Source: CAIYQJ01 sp963717255
GTDB taxonomy: Bacteria; Chloroflexota; Limnocylindria; Limnocylindrales; CSP1-4
Direction of reading: 5' to 3'
Assembly (NCBI GenBank): GCA_963717255.1
Contig: CAVQVT010000008.1
Span: forward strand, 1 to 64,000
DNA: 64,000 bases
The notes below the pieces were generated by a model, which ran no database searches, was not told the DNA's origin, and saw only the letters and a list, made by a program, of their open reading frames with translations. Position numbers and translations under genes: made by a program. Every line of letters starts with the position of its first letter. Position 1 is the stretch's first letter. Shown piece after piece: positions 10,323-18,955 of the stretch.

Positions 10323-10367
10323 GTGACGACGACGACCCCCGGCCCGGCCGGGGGTCGTCGTCGTCAC
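10323..10367. repeat. Perfect 21-bp hairpin directly upstream of DUF971 gene
   Basis: The 21 bases at 10323-10343 (beginning GTGACGACGACGACCCCC) are exactly reverse-complementary to 10347-10367, with a 3-base loop CCG. The right arm ends only 15 bases before the DUF971 start codon and 3 bases before a TACGAT -10 box. It may be a terminator for transcription coming from the left, or an insulator or regulator site. The stretch 10182-10322 holds no gene that I can support. Confidence 0.75.
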
Positions 10368-10370
10368 GAG

Positions 10371-10376
10371 TACGAT
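10371..10376 (+). promoter_or_regulatory. -10 box TACGAT of a probable leaderless promoter
   Basis: TACGAT ends six bases before the ATG at 10383. Transcription would start at or next to the start codon, giving a leaderless mRNA, consistent with the lack of a Shine-Dalgarno here. The same layout recurs at 56034 in this window. Confidence 0.5.
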
Positions 10377-10382
10377 GTGCCA

Positions 10383-10790
10383 ATGCAGGACGCGTCGGCA
10401 CGGCCCCCCTCCTCCACGTCCGACATGCCCGCGCGCATCCACGCCGACCGCGACGCCGGGACACTCCGGATCGAATGGGCCGACGCCCACGTCACCACGT
10501 ACGACGCCGTCACGCTGCGCTGGATGTGCCCGTGCGCGTACTGCCGCGGCGAGGCGGGCCTGCCGGGCTGGCTGGACACGATGCCCACGCTCACCGCCGA
10601 CCAGACCCGGCTCGTGGACGTGGGGCTCGTGGGGCGGTACGCGCTCGCCCCTGCCTGGGCCGACGGCCACGGCCTCGGCTTCTACACGTTCCGCGCGCTT
10701 CGCGACGGATGCACGTGCGACGCATGCACGGCGGTACGCGCGGCCCCGGACGGTGACGCGGCGCCTGCCGGCGCCGGCGGACCAGACTGA
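10383..10790 (+). CDS. DUF971 domain protein
   Basis: A 135-residue protein of the DUF971 family (the N-terminal domain of gamma-butyrobetaine hydroxylase). The core matches the family: ARIHADRDAGTLRIEWADAHVTTYDAVTLRWMCPCAYC, then PGWLDTMPTL and YALAPAWADGHGLGFYTFRAL. Cysteine pairs in CPCAYC and CTCDAC could bind zinc or an iron-sulfur cluster; in several bacteria DUF971 sits next to Mrp-type cluster carriers, but no such gene is seen here. The true start is taken at 10383 because of the -10 box just upstream. It is followed after 14 bases by the YbjQ gene, probably in one transcript. Confidence 0.82.
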   Translation: MQDASARPPSSTSDMPARIHADRDAGTLRIEWADAHVTTYDAVTLRWMCPCAYCRGEAGLPGWLDTMPTLTADQTRLVDVGLVGRYALAPAWADGHGLGFYTFRALRDGCTCDACTAVRAAPDGDAAPAGAGGPD

Positions 10791-10804
10791 AAGGAACAGG
10801 AACG

Positions 10805-11155
10805 ATGTTCATCGTGACGACGCCCTACGTGCCCGGGCATCGCGTCATCGACAGCAAGGGCCACGTGTTCGGGCTCGTCGTGCGCAGCCGGGGCCTCGCG
10901 GGCAACATCTCCGCCGGCCTCCGTTCGCTCGTCGGCGGCGAGATCCACGAGTACACGGAGCTGCTCGAGGACACCCGCCGCCAGGCGATCGACCGGATGG
11001 TCGCGAACGCCGTGGCGACCGGCGCCAACGCCGTCATCAGCTTCCGGTTCGACTCGTCCGAGCTCAGCGGCACGATGTCCGAGATCGTCGCCTACGGCAC
11101 CGCGGTCATCGTCGAGCCCGACTCGACCTCGACCGGCGCCGTCGTCATCGAGTAG
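10805..11155 (+). CDS. YbjQ/UPF0145 family protein
   Basis: A 116-residue protein of the UPF0145/YbjQ family, annotated in databases as a heavy-metal-binding domain although the function is poorly established. The body (GLVVRSRGLAGNISAGLRSLVGGEIHEYTELLEDTRRQAIDRMVANAVATGANAVISFRFDSS) is a close family match over its full length. These proteins form pentameric rings in known structures. AAAGGAACAGGAACG before the ATG provides a good ribosome site. It is cotranscribed with DUF971 and followed by a hairpin. Confidence 0.85.
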   Translation: MFIVTTPYVPGHRVIDSKGHVFGLVVRSRGLAGNISAGLRSLVGGEIHEYTELLEDTRRQAIDRMVANAVATGANAVISFRFDSSELSGTMSEIVAYGTAVIVEPDSTSTGAVVIE

Positions 11156-11162
11156 GCTGCAG

Positions 11163-11200
11163 GGTCCACGGACCTCCGCCGCCACGGCGGAGCCTGGACC
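11163..11200 (+). terminator. Hairpin after ybjQ
   Basis: An 8-bp perfect stem (CTCCGCCG at 11174-11181 with CGGCGGAG at 11185-11192, loop CCA) sits inside outer arms GGTCCA and TGGACC. It lies between ybjQ and the next gene. No T tract follows, so it may act as a processing or attenuation site. Confidence 0.45.
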
Positions 11201-11216
11201 GCGGAGGAGCGCACCC

Positions 11217-11597
11217 GTGCTCGGCGCAAGTCGCGTCATCGTCGTCGTCTTCTCGATCGCGTTCATCGTGGGTGGTCTCGCCCTTGCCGTCGCGTTCCCT
11301 GGCGAAGGCGGGATCTTCTCCGGGGCCGTGCTCGTCGTCATGGGGATCGGCGGCGTCGTCGCCATCGCGTTCGAGCGGATGCGGTACCACTCCGAGGCCG
11401 ACGAGAAGCCGAGCGACGACCCGGCACGCGCCGGCGGCGACCCGCCCGGCACCCGACTCCCGCCGAGCTTCCGGCGCACCGACGAGGTCTTCGTCGACCC
11501 GTCGTCCGGCGTGACGATGCGCGTGTGGTTCGACCCGTCGTCCGGGGAGCGGCGCTACGTCGCCGAGGGCCCGGGCCAGGGCCGGGGCTCCGCGTGA
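11217..11597 (+). CDS. Small two-span membrane protein upstream of ppk1
   Basis: A 126-residue protein that I do not recognise. Two hydrophobic segments (about residues 5-27 and 32-52) are followed by a charged, disordered cytosolic tail ending in a small motif with a repeated DPSSG (VFVDPSSGVTMRVWFDPSSGERRY). The GTG start has GGAGGAG ahead of it. Its stop overlaps the GTG start of ppk1 (GTGA), so it is translationally coupled to polyphosphate kinase, which hints at a shared job such as membrane placement of polyphosphate synthesis. That is inference from position only. Confidence 0.7.
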   Translation: MLGASRVIVVVFSIAFIVGGLALAVAFPGEGGIFSGAVLVVMGIGGVVAIAFERMRYHSEADEKPSDDPARAGGDPPGTRLPPSFRRTDEVFVDPSSGVTMRVWFDPSSGERRYVAEGPGQGRGSA

Positions 11598-13759
11598 CCG
11601 CCGTCCGACCAGCCCCCGCGCGCAGGGCGCCGCGTCGCCGCGCGCCCGCCGGCCTCCCGTTCCTCAACCGCGAGCTGTCCTGGCTCGACTTCAACGAGCG
11701 CGTCCTCCACGAGGCGCGGGACGTCCGCACCCCGCTCCTCGAGCGCGCCAAGTTCCTGGCGATCTTCGCGAGCAACCTGGACGAGTTCTTCATGATCCGC
11801 GTCTCGGGCCTCCGCGAGCAGGCCGCCACCCGCCCGACACGGCTGTCATCGGACGGCATGACTCCTGCGGAGCAGATCGCCGAGATCCGCACGAGGGTCC
11901 AGGCCGCCGTGGCGGAGCAAAGCCGGATCTTCGAGGACGTCCGTGCGGAGCTGGCGGCGAAGGGCGTCTCGATCGTCGCGTACGCCGCCGTGCCCGAGCA
12001 CCACGAGGAGTTGCGCCGGCGGTTCGAGGAGGAGATCTTCCCGGTCCTCACACCCCTCGCGGTCGATCCGGCGCACCCGTTCCCATACATCAGCACGCTC
12101 ACGCTCAGCCTCGCCGTCGGCGTCCGGGATCCCGAGACCGGGGATCGCCGGTTCGCCCGCGTGAAGGTCCCGCCGTCGCTGCCCCGGCTCCTCCCGGTGG
12201 GCGACGGGCAGTGGGTCACGGTCGAGCAGGTGATCGGCGCCAACCTCGACATGCTCTTCCCGGGGATGGAGGTGGAGGAGACGCACCTCTTCCGGGTCAC
12301 GCGCGACGCCGACTTCGAGATCGAGGAGGACGAAGCGGCCGATCTCCTGGAGGCGATCGAGGCCGAGCTGCGCCGCCGCCGCTTCGGCGAAGCCGTGCGC
12401 CTCGAGGTCGAGCGGACGATGCCCCTCGCCACGCGCCGGACGCTCCTCCAGGGGATCGGGCTGGCGGACGAGGCGTGCTACGAGGTCGGCGGGATGCTCG
12501 ACCTCACCGCGCTGTGGACGCTGCACGCGCTGCCGCGCACCGACCTGAAGGACCCCGAGTGGGTCCCCGTGGTGCCGCGACGCCTGGCGCCGCTGGACGA
12601 CGACGAGCCGGTCGACGTCTTCGCCGCGATCCGCGGCGGGGACATCCTGGTCCACCACCCGTACGAGAGCTTCACCGCGACGGTCGAGCGATTCCTTCAA
12701 CAGGCCGTGGACGACCCGGACGTCCTCGCGATCAAGCAGGCCCTCTACCGGACGAGCGGCGACTCGGCCATCGTCCACGACCTCATCCGCGCCGCGGAGG
12801 CCGGGAAGCAGGTCGTGGTCATGGTCGAGATCAAGGCGCGGTTCGACGAGGAGAACAACATCATCTGGGCCCGCCGCCTCGAGCAGGCCGGCGCCCACGT
12901 CGTCTACGGGATCGTGGGCCTCAAGACGCACAGCAAGACGCTGCTCGTCGTGCGGCGCGAGGGCGGGACGCTCCGTCGCTACGTGCACATCGGGACGGGC
13001 AACTACAACCCGAAGACGGCGCGGCTCTACGTGGACCTCGGGCTGTTCACCGTGCGACCGGAGATCGCGGCGGACGTCACCGACCTCTTCAACTTCCTCA
13101 CCGGCCTCTCCCGCCAGCGCGAGTATCGCCGGCTCCTCGTCGCGCCGGTCTCGCTGCGTCAGCGACTGGCCCAGCTCATCGAGCGCGAGATCGCGCATGC
13201 CGAGGCGGGCCGCCCGGCCCGCATCGTCATGAAGATGAACTCGATCGTGGACACCGCGCTGATCGAGCTCCTCTACCGAGCGAGCGGGGCCGGCGTGGAG
13301 GTGGACCTCATCGTCCGCGGGACCTGCTCGCTGATCCCGGGTCGGCCGGGCATCTCCGAGCGGATCCGGGTCAGGTCGATCATCGGCGAGTTCCTCGAGC
13401 ACTCGCGGATCTTCACGTTCCTCAACGGCGGCCAGCACGAGTGGTACATCGGGTCGGCGGACGTCATGGAGCGGAACCTCGACCGGCGCGTGGAGGCCGT
13501 GGTGCCGGTGGAGGACCTGGAGGCGCGCCTCCGGCTCGCCGAGATCCTGGAGACGATGCTGCACGACGACCGGCGGTCCTGGCAGCTGGGACCGGACGGC
13601 CGCTGGCGCCGGACCGAGGAGATCGAGGGCCGGGAGGGTTCCATCGACACGTTCGCGCGCCTGAAGCGGCTGGCGCGTTCCGCCTTCGACGAGGAGGAGC
13701 CGGAGCCGCCGGCGATCGAGAGCGCGACGAGTCGCGGGTCGATGGACCCGAGGGTCTGA
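11594..13759 (+). CDS. ppk1: Polyphosphate kinase 1
   Basis: Full-length PPK1 of 721 residues, which reversibly adds the gamma phosphate of ATP to polyphosphate. The N-terminal domain opens with the hallmark FLNRELSWLDFNERVLHEA. The autophosphorylated histidine is His465 in HIGTGNYNPKTARLY. The C-terminal domains contain KMNSIVDTALIELLYRAS and GSADVMERNLDRRVE, matching the ATP-binding and second histidine regions. A 27-residue Ala/Arg/Pro-rich leader precedes the conserved start. The GTG start at 11594 overlaps the previous stop. It is followed after 9 bases by the CYTH gene, a common partner in polyphosphate metabolism. Confidence 0.96.
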   Translation: MTAVRPAPARRAPRRRAPAGLPFLNRELSWLDFNERVLHEARDVRTPLLERAKFLAIFASNLDEFFMIRVSGLREQAATRPTRLSSDGMTPAEQIAEIRTRVQAAVAEQSRIFEDVRAELAAKGVSIVAYAAVPEHHEELRRRFEEEIFPVLTPLAVDPAHPFPYISTLTLSLAVGVRDPETGDRRFARVKVPPSLPRLLPVGDGQWVTVEQVIGANLDMLFPGMEVEETHLFRVTRDADFEIEEDEAADLLEAIEAELRRRRFGEAVRLEVERTMPLATRRTLLQGIGLADEACYEVGGMLDLTALWTLHALPRTDLKDPEWVPVVPRRLAPLDDDEPVDVFAAIRGGDILVHHPYESFTATVERFLQQAVDDPDVLAIKQALYRTSGDSAIVHDLIRAAEAGKQVVVMVEIKARFDEENNIIWARRLEQAGAHVVYGIVGLKTHSKTLLVVRREGGTLRRYVHIGTGNYNPKTARLYVDLGLFTVRPEIAADVTDLFNFLTGLSRQREYRRLLVAPVSLRQRLAQLIEREIAHAEAGRPARIVMKMNSIVDTALIELLYRASGAGVEVDLIVRGTCSLIPGRPGISERIRVRSIIGEFLEHSRIFTFLNGGQHEWYIGSADVMERNLDRRVEAVVPVEDLEARLRLAEILETMLHDDRRSWQLGPDGRWRRTEEIEGREGSIDTFARLKRLARSAFDEEEPEPPAIESATSRGSMDPRV

Positions 13760-13768
13760 GGAGGGCGG

Positions 13769-14317
13769 ATGAACGCCGCCGACGGGCCGCAGGAGGTCGA
13801 GCTGAAGTACCGCATCACCGGACCGCTGGGGCTGGAGACCGTCCTGCGGTACGCGGCCGAGGCCGGGTTCCAGGCGGAGGGCGAGGCCGCGGAGGTGCGC
13901 GTCCGCGACCGATACATCGACACTGCCGACGGGCGCCTCGCCGCAGCCGCGGTCGCGGCGCGCCTCCGCCATCGCGCCGACGGAGTCGTCGTCACCGTGA
14001 AGACGCCCGGGTCGCGGCACGGGGCCGTCGTGCGGCGCACGGAGCTCGAGTCCCCCGCGACGGAGTCGCTCGTCCCGACGGACTGGCCGGAGAGTCCGGC
14101 GCGCGACGCCGTCACCTCCCACGCCGCCGGCGCCGACCTCGTGGAGGTCGTGACGCTCGACCAGGTCCGGACGGCCGTGGAGCTCGTCTCCGGCGAGACC
14201 CGGGTGAGCCTCACCCTCGACGACGTCACGGTCGTCGCGGAAGGGCGCGTCATCGACCGGTTCGCCGAGCTCGAAGCGGAACTCGTCGACCGGGGACGAG
14301 GCGGCAGCTCCATCTGA
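13769..14317 (+). CDS. CYTH (triphosphate tunnel) domain protein
   Basis: A 182-residue CYTH domain, the fold that binds tri- and polyphosphate in an eight-strand tunnel. The N-terminal ExExK signature is present as EVELKYR, and later strands show RVRDRYIDTADGRL, ARLRHRADGVVVTVKTPG and a C-terminal FAELEAELVD, all standard. GGAGGGCGG lies right before the ATG. The reading frame ends in TGA at 14315, but the same frame continues immediately afterward as LAERIEQDPAVSRDAGSKLERA, the usual linker of CYTH-CHAD fusions, so this is probably the front half of a fusion interrupted by an in-frame stop. Confidence 0.85.
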   Translation: MNAADGPQEVELKYRITGPLGLETVLRYAAEAGFQAEGEAAEVRVRDRYIDTADGRLAAAAVAARLRHRADGVVVTVKTPGSRHGAVVRRTELESPATESLVPTDWPESPARDAVTSHAAGADLVEVVTLDQVRTAVELVSGETRVSLTLDDVTVVAEGRVIDRFAELEAELVDRGRGGSSI

Positions 14318-14347
14318 CTGGCCGAGAGGATCGAGCAGGACCCGGCG

Positions 14348-15358
14348 GTGTCGCGCGACGCCGGCTCCAAGCTCGAGCGGGCGATGCGCTCGGTCTCCGA
14401 CGCCGGGATCGCCACCCCGCCCGCCTTCGGGGAAGCCGCCGGGGCGCGGGCGGCGGCCCTGGAGACCGCCGCGCTCGAGCGCGACGCGGAGGCGGTCGTG
14501 GCCGCGCTCGTCGGCGGCGCGGAGCGGCTGGTGGACGAAGCGGCGCCCGGCGCTGCCGCGGCGGAGAGTACCGCCGAGGCCGCGCCGCGACCGACGGAAC
14601 CGGGGGTCGTCTCCATCGCCGTGCGGCCGCCCGGGAAGACGCCGGGCGTCACCGGCGACGACCCGTTCGCCGAGGCCGGCCGGAAGGTCCTGCGGTTCCA
14701 CTTCGCGCGGATGCTCGCCCACGAGGACGGGACGCGCGAGGGATCGGATGCCGAGGAGCTTCACGCGATGCGCGTCGCGACGCGCCGGATGCGGGCGGCG
14801 TGGCGGGTCTTCGGATCCGCGTACCGACCGGGCCGGTCGCAGCGGATGCGGGGCCACCTCAAGGAGGTGGCGAGCCGGCTCGGGGCGGTGCGGGACCTCG
14901 ACGTGCAGATCGAGGGGCTCCGCGCGTACCAGGCCTCTCTGCCGTCCGGCGAGCGGCCGGGGATCTCGCCGCTCATCGCCGCCTGGGAGGCGGAGCGCGA
15001 CGACGCGCGGATCCTCCTGCTGCGGGACCTCGACTCGGCCGCGTACGGCCAGTGGGTGACGGCCTACTCGCACTTCGTGGTGACGGAGGGGCTCGGCGCG
15101 CTTCCGCAGCTCACCCCCACGTCGCCCCTGAGGGTGCGGGAGATGGCCGGCTCGCGCATCTGGACCGCGTACGAGGACGTGCGCGCCTACGAGGCGACGC
15201 TCCGCTGGGCCGACCTCGCCACCCTCCACCAGCTGCGGATCACGGCGAAGCGGCTCCGCTATGCGATCGAGTTCTTCCGCGAGGCGCTCGGCCCGGACGC
15301 CGCGTACGCGATCTCGCGCACGGTCGCCCTCCAGGACCACCTCGGGCGCGCTCCATGA
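14348..15358 (+). CDS. CHAD domain protein, frameshifted near C-terminus
   Basis: A helical CHAD domain (conserved histidine alpha-helical domain), which binds polyphosphate in characterised cases. Conserved histidine-rich blocks are present: FHFARMLAHEDG, EELHAMRVATRRMRAAWRVF, LGAVRDLDVQIEGLRAY and LHQLRITAKRLRYAIEFFREALG. The frame ends at 15358 because of one extra base near 15343-15346. Removing one G of a GGG run gives DHLGALHDAEVAAMRARSFF and restores the tail in another frame to 15566. The GTG at 14348 lies in frame with the upstream CYTH gene, so it may not be a real start. Confidence 0.75.
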   Translation: MSRDAGSKLERAMRSVSDAGIATPPAFGEAAGARAAALETAALERDAEAVVAALVGGAERLVDEAAPGAAAAESTAEAAPRPTEPGVVSIAVRPPGKTPGVTGDDPFAEAGRKVLRFHFARMLAHEDGTREGSDAEELHAMRVATRRMRAAWRVFGSAYRPGRSQRMRGHLKEVASRLGAVRDLDVQIEGLRAYQASLPSGERPGISPLIAAWEAERDDARILLLRDLDSAAYGQWVTAYSHFVVTEGLGALPQLTPTSPLRVREMAGSRIWTAYEDVRAYEATLRWADLATLHQLRITAKRLRYAIEFFREALGPDAAYAISRTVALQDHLGRAP

Positions 15359-15566
15359 CGCGGAGGTGGCGGCGATGCGCGCCAGGAGCTTCTTCGTCGA
15401 GAGCTCGGGGCGGCTCTCCGAGGCCGAGACGGCCGCGATCGGCCACTACCTCAACAGCCGCGAGAAGGAGATGGCCCGGCTGCGACGGACGGTCGGCCGA
15501 CCGTGGCGCGCGGTGATCGGACCGTCCTTCCGGCGATCCCTCGCGCGGTCGATCGCGGCGCTCTGA

Positions 15567-15940
15567 CGCCCGGGCGCCCTGGCTGTCGGCCGGGCGGGCC
15601 TCTGTCCGGACCGGGTGGGTCCTGGCGGCCCGGCCGCCTCCTGATGGACCGGCGGGTCCTTCGAGGCCGCCCGCCGAGGCGTGCGTCGCCGCGCATCACC
15701 CGGGAGACTGCCGAAGGCGGGCTTGATCGCCGCGCATCAGCCGACGACGGATCCCGGCGACCGGGCCGCTGACCGGCGTGCGTGCGCTCCGCACGGGAGG
15801 CCGGTGCAGCATCCGTCGCGAGTCCCCGGGGTGATGCGCGGCGATCGGGCGTCGCCCCGGTCCCGCGCGGCAGCGGCCGCCGACCTGGGATCCGCCGCCC
15901 CCTGCCGGGGTCGCGCGCACGCTGTCCGTGCCGCGCGAGG
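15567..15940. other. 374-bp convergent intergenic region with repeats, no gene
   Basis: No reading frame here has protein-like composition. It holds three copies of a 13-base motif (listed separately) and several short GC-rich inverted repeats. It separates the convergent CHAD and Ppx genes. Confidence 0.6.
15686..15844. repeat. Three copies of TCGCCGCGCATCA
   Basis: The 13-mer occurs at 15686-15698 and 15727-15739 in direct orientation and at 15832-15844 inverted. Copies 1 and 3 also share flanking ACCC..GGG, and copies 2 and 3 share a preceding GA. This could be a small REP-like element or a protein-binding array between convergent genes. Confidence 0.55.
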
Positions 15941-16858
15941 TCAGCCCACGCCGACGAGGTGCGGGAGGGCGTCGCGCCAGGCGGCGCCCGCGCGGGCGGA
16001 CGCGATCGCCGCCCCCTGCCGGATGCCCTCGTCGGTCGCGACCGCGGCGTCGAGCCCGTAGCGATCGAGGATCGCCTCGACGATCGCCGCGCCCGCGCCC
16101 AGGATGCGCGCGCGCTGGACGCGGATCGTGTGCTGCTCGGCGACCGACACGGCCGGCTCCAGCAGCAGCGCCGCGAGCGCGCGCGCGAGGCGCTCGCGCG
16201 TGAGGACGTCGTCGGTGGGCGCGGCCGCGCCAACCTTCAGGAGGTTGGACGCCGTGCCCCCCACGAGGACGATCCGCTCGGGCCGAGCGTCCGGCGCGCT
16301 CTCCAGGACGTGCGCGGCCTCGGCCCGGATCGCGTCCAGCTCGGCGGGCGTCGGCGGGTCGTGGCCCACGTGGTGGGCGCTGGCGCGGGCCGATCCCAGC
16401 TGCAGCCCCCGCATGACCGGCCCGCGGCCCGGCCCGGCGACGACGATCTCGCTGCTGCCACCGCCGATGTCCACGATGACGATCTCCGCGTCGAGCGGTA
16501 CCCCGCCGGTCGCGCCGAGGAGCGTCAGCAGGCCTTCTTCGTCGTGCCGGAGGACGTGGAACGGGAGGCCCACCGCATCGCAGATGCGGGCGACGACGCG
16601 CGCGGCGTTTCCCGCCCGGCGGAAGGGCTCTGTCCCGAGCAGGACCGGCTCCGCAGCTCCGAGCGACCGCGCACGCCCGACGTACGTCGTGAGCGCCCCG
16701 ATGACGGCGTCGGCGACATCGGCGGGGACGATCTCCGACGCGTACACCGCGGCACCGAGGCCGAGCAGGACGGACTCGTCCGCGAGGGTCTCGACGGACT
16801 CGTCGACCCGCGCCACGAGGAGGTGCGTCGAGTTCGCGCCGACGTCGATCGCGGCGAC
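15941..16858 (-). CDS. ppx: Ppx/GppA-family exopolyphosphatase, N-terminus without start codon
   Basis: Hydrolyses terminal phosphate from polyphosphate or pppGpp. The actin-like ATPase fold is clear: AAIDVGANSTHLLVARVDE (phosphate-1 motif), LGTEPFRRAGNAARVVARI, then IVDIGGGSSEIV (phosphate-2) and GGTASNLLK. It is about 300 residues, the single-core (short) Ppx size. The first usable start codon in this frame is a GTG at 16816, which would remove the essential AAIDVGANST motif, while no ATG, GTG or TTG exists further upstream in frame. The gene therefore most likely continues from the coiled-coil gene upstream through apparent frameshifts. It sits beside the ppk1 cluster on the opposite strand. 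Confidence 0.82.
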   Translation of the reverse strand, partial: VAAIDVGANSTHLLVARVDESVETLADESVLLGLGAAVYASEIVPADVADAVIGALTTYVGRARSLGAAEPVLLGTEPFRRAGNAARVVARICDAVGLPFHVLRHDEEGLLTLLGATGGVPLDAEIVIVDIGGGSSEIVVAGPGRGPVMRGLQLGSARASAHHVGHDPPTPAELDAIRAEAAHVLESAPDARPERIVLVGGTASNLLKVGAAAPTDDVLTRERLARALAALLLEPAVSVAEQHTIRVQRARILGAGAAIVEAILDRYGLDAAVATDEGIRQGAAIASARAGAAWRDALPHLVGVG

Positions 16859-17151
16859 CGTGGGCGGTGCCAGGGCGGACGTGGCGGCGAAGGCGGGCGC
16901 GGCGACCCGGGCCGCAGCGGACGCGGCCGCCGCGCTCAGGTCCGCGGCGGGGCCCGGGACGGAGCCTTCGACGACCCCCGCGGCCTGCGACGGAGAGGTC
17001 GGCGCGACGGCCGGCGTCCCGGCGGCCTCCTCAGCCGGCGGGATCGGTGCCGGGGGTGGCGTCTCTGGGACGCCTCCGCGGGGCGCGGGTCGTCCGCGCC
17101 GCGGCCGGTGTGCGGCGGCGCACGGGGGCGGCCGGGGGATCCGGCGCAGGC

Positions 17152-17622
17152 TCAGGAGCCGGAGCGGGTCCGGCCGTCGGGACGGGGCCGGCCGTCGCGG
17201 CGGGCTCGGGCCGGGGCCGCGCAGGGGCGCGGCGCGGGGCCGGCGGGGCGGCCATCGCGTCGGTGGGCGGCACCCGGCGTGCTCGCGGCCGGCGAGCCGG
17301 GATCAGCGCCTGCGGTCCCCGGGACGATGACGCCGAGCGACCGAGCCTCGCGGAGCGCGGCCGCCAGCTCGCGCTCGAGCGCGCGGACCTCCCGCTCGGC
17401 GTCGGCGAGCGCCTCCCGACGGCGGTCGAGCCGGCGGCGCGCCTTCCCGACCTCGTCGTCGAGCGTCGCGATGCGCTTCCGCAGCGTCTTGTCGCGCTTC
17501 GCGGCCACGGCGGCCCCGTCGAGGCCGGCCGTCGCATCCGCGGCGGCCCTGCCCTGCGGCGTCTCGGCCGCGTCGGGGACAGGCGCCTCCGCCTGCCGTC
17601 GCTTCGCGCGCTTCCTGCCCAT
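17152..17622 (-). CDS. Coiled-coil protein leading into Ppx, apparently frameshifted
   Basis: The ATG at 17622 has an excellent GGAGG five bases upstream. The protein starts MGRKRAKRRQAEAP and contains a strong heptad coiled coil (about residues 45-90: RKRIATLDDEVGKARRRLDRRREALADAEREVRALERELAAALREA). After GVIVPGTAGADPGSPA the frame turns into Arg-rich noise, while the next frame continues with a Pro/Ala-rich linker (AMAAPPAPRRAPARPRPEPAAT) down to 17031, and a third frame then leads into Ppx. I suspect a single coiled-coil/linker/Ppx polypeptide spanning 15941-17622 with two one-base insertions. I do not recognise the coiled-coil part. Confidence 0.6.
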   Translation of the reverse strand: MGRKRAKRRQAEAPVPDAAETPQGRAAADATAGLDGAAVAAKRDKTLRKRIATLDDEVGKARRRLDRRREALADAEREVRALERELAAALREARSLGVIVPGTAGADPGSPAASTPGAAHRRDGRPAGPAPRPCAAPARARRDGRPRPDGRTRSGS

Positions 17623-17704
17623 CGGGTCCTCCGTCCGAGCTGTGGTCACCCATAAGTGTCGCATCGCTGGGCGATCGGCGGAGAGCCCGACGTGCCGACA
17701 GCCA

Positions 17705-17744
17705 TTCACCGACCGTTAACACGCGAAACATCCCGCGTTCAGAC
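17705..17744 (+). promoter_or_regulatory. PHO-box-like direct repeats upstream of pstS1
   Basis: Four 7-base units spaced exactly 11 bases: ATTCACC (17705), GTTAACA (17716), AAACATC (17727) and GTTCAGA (17738). Units of the GTTCACC type in 11-base phase are the known PhoP/PhoB binding pattern in actinobacteria. They end about 100 bases ahead of the pstS1 start. Confidence 0.7.
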
Positions 17745-17845
17745 GGCCGGGCCAGCATGCGGTCAGGCTCCGTCATCGGGGCCGCGTGCCCGACCCGCCC
17801 GGCCGAGACTCCGGGACCGCGGAGGGCCCCGAGGAGGAACCACGA

Positions 17846-18874
<1,029 letters not shown>

Positions 18875-18889
18875 TCTGAGATAGCACCG

Positions 18890-18928
18890 GACACGCCGGC
18901 GCCGCCCGACGGGCGGCGCCGGCGTGTC
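18890..18928 (+). terminator. Perfect 18-bp hairpin between pstS1 and pstC1
   Basis: GACACGCCGGCGCCGCCC (18890-18907) pairs perfectly with 18911-18928 around a GAC loop. It begins 16 bases after the pstS1 stop. Such a structure would act as a partial terminator or 3' stabiliser that keeps pstS mRNA more abundant than the transport genes. A TACCCT box at 18931 could give a secondary promoter for pstC1. Confidence 0.65.
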
Positions 18929-18955
18929 GATACCCTCCCAGGAGTAGACGGCAGG

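Larger units (their letters stand above)
13769..15566 (+). pseudogene. Interrupted CYTH-CHAD fusion gene (one stop, one frameshift)
   Basis: Read as a unit, this span encodes a CYTH-CHAD protein with two breaks: an in-frame TGA at 14315-14317 between the domains, and a one-base insertion near 15344 in the last quarter of CHAD. The intact paralogue at 42848-43915 shows what the tail should look like (VALQDHLGAQHDLHVAS versus VALQDHLG then ALHDAEVAAMRA here). Either it is decaying, redundant with the second CHAD gene, or the assembly has errors. Confidence 0.6.

Noticed and set aside
14300..14350. In-frame TGA as selenocysteine or recoded tryptophan
   Set aside because: No selenocysteine context, and TGA ends many genes here normally, so a lesion, error or separate genes explain it better.
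12211..15516. A 1101-codon plus-strand frame and an 1164-codon minus-strand frame over ppk1/CHAD
   Set aside because: Both are Arg/Gly/Pro-rich shadows of ppk1 and CHAD, which have full family motifs in other frames.
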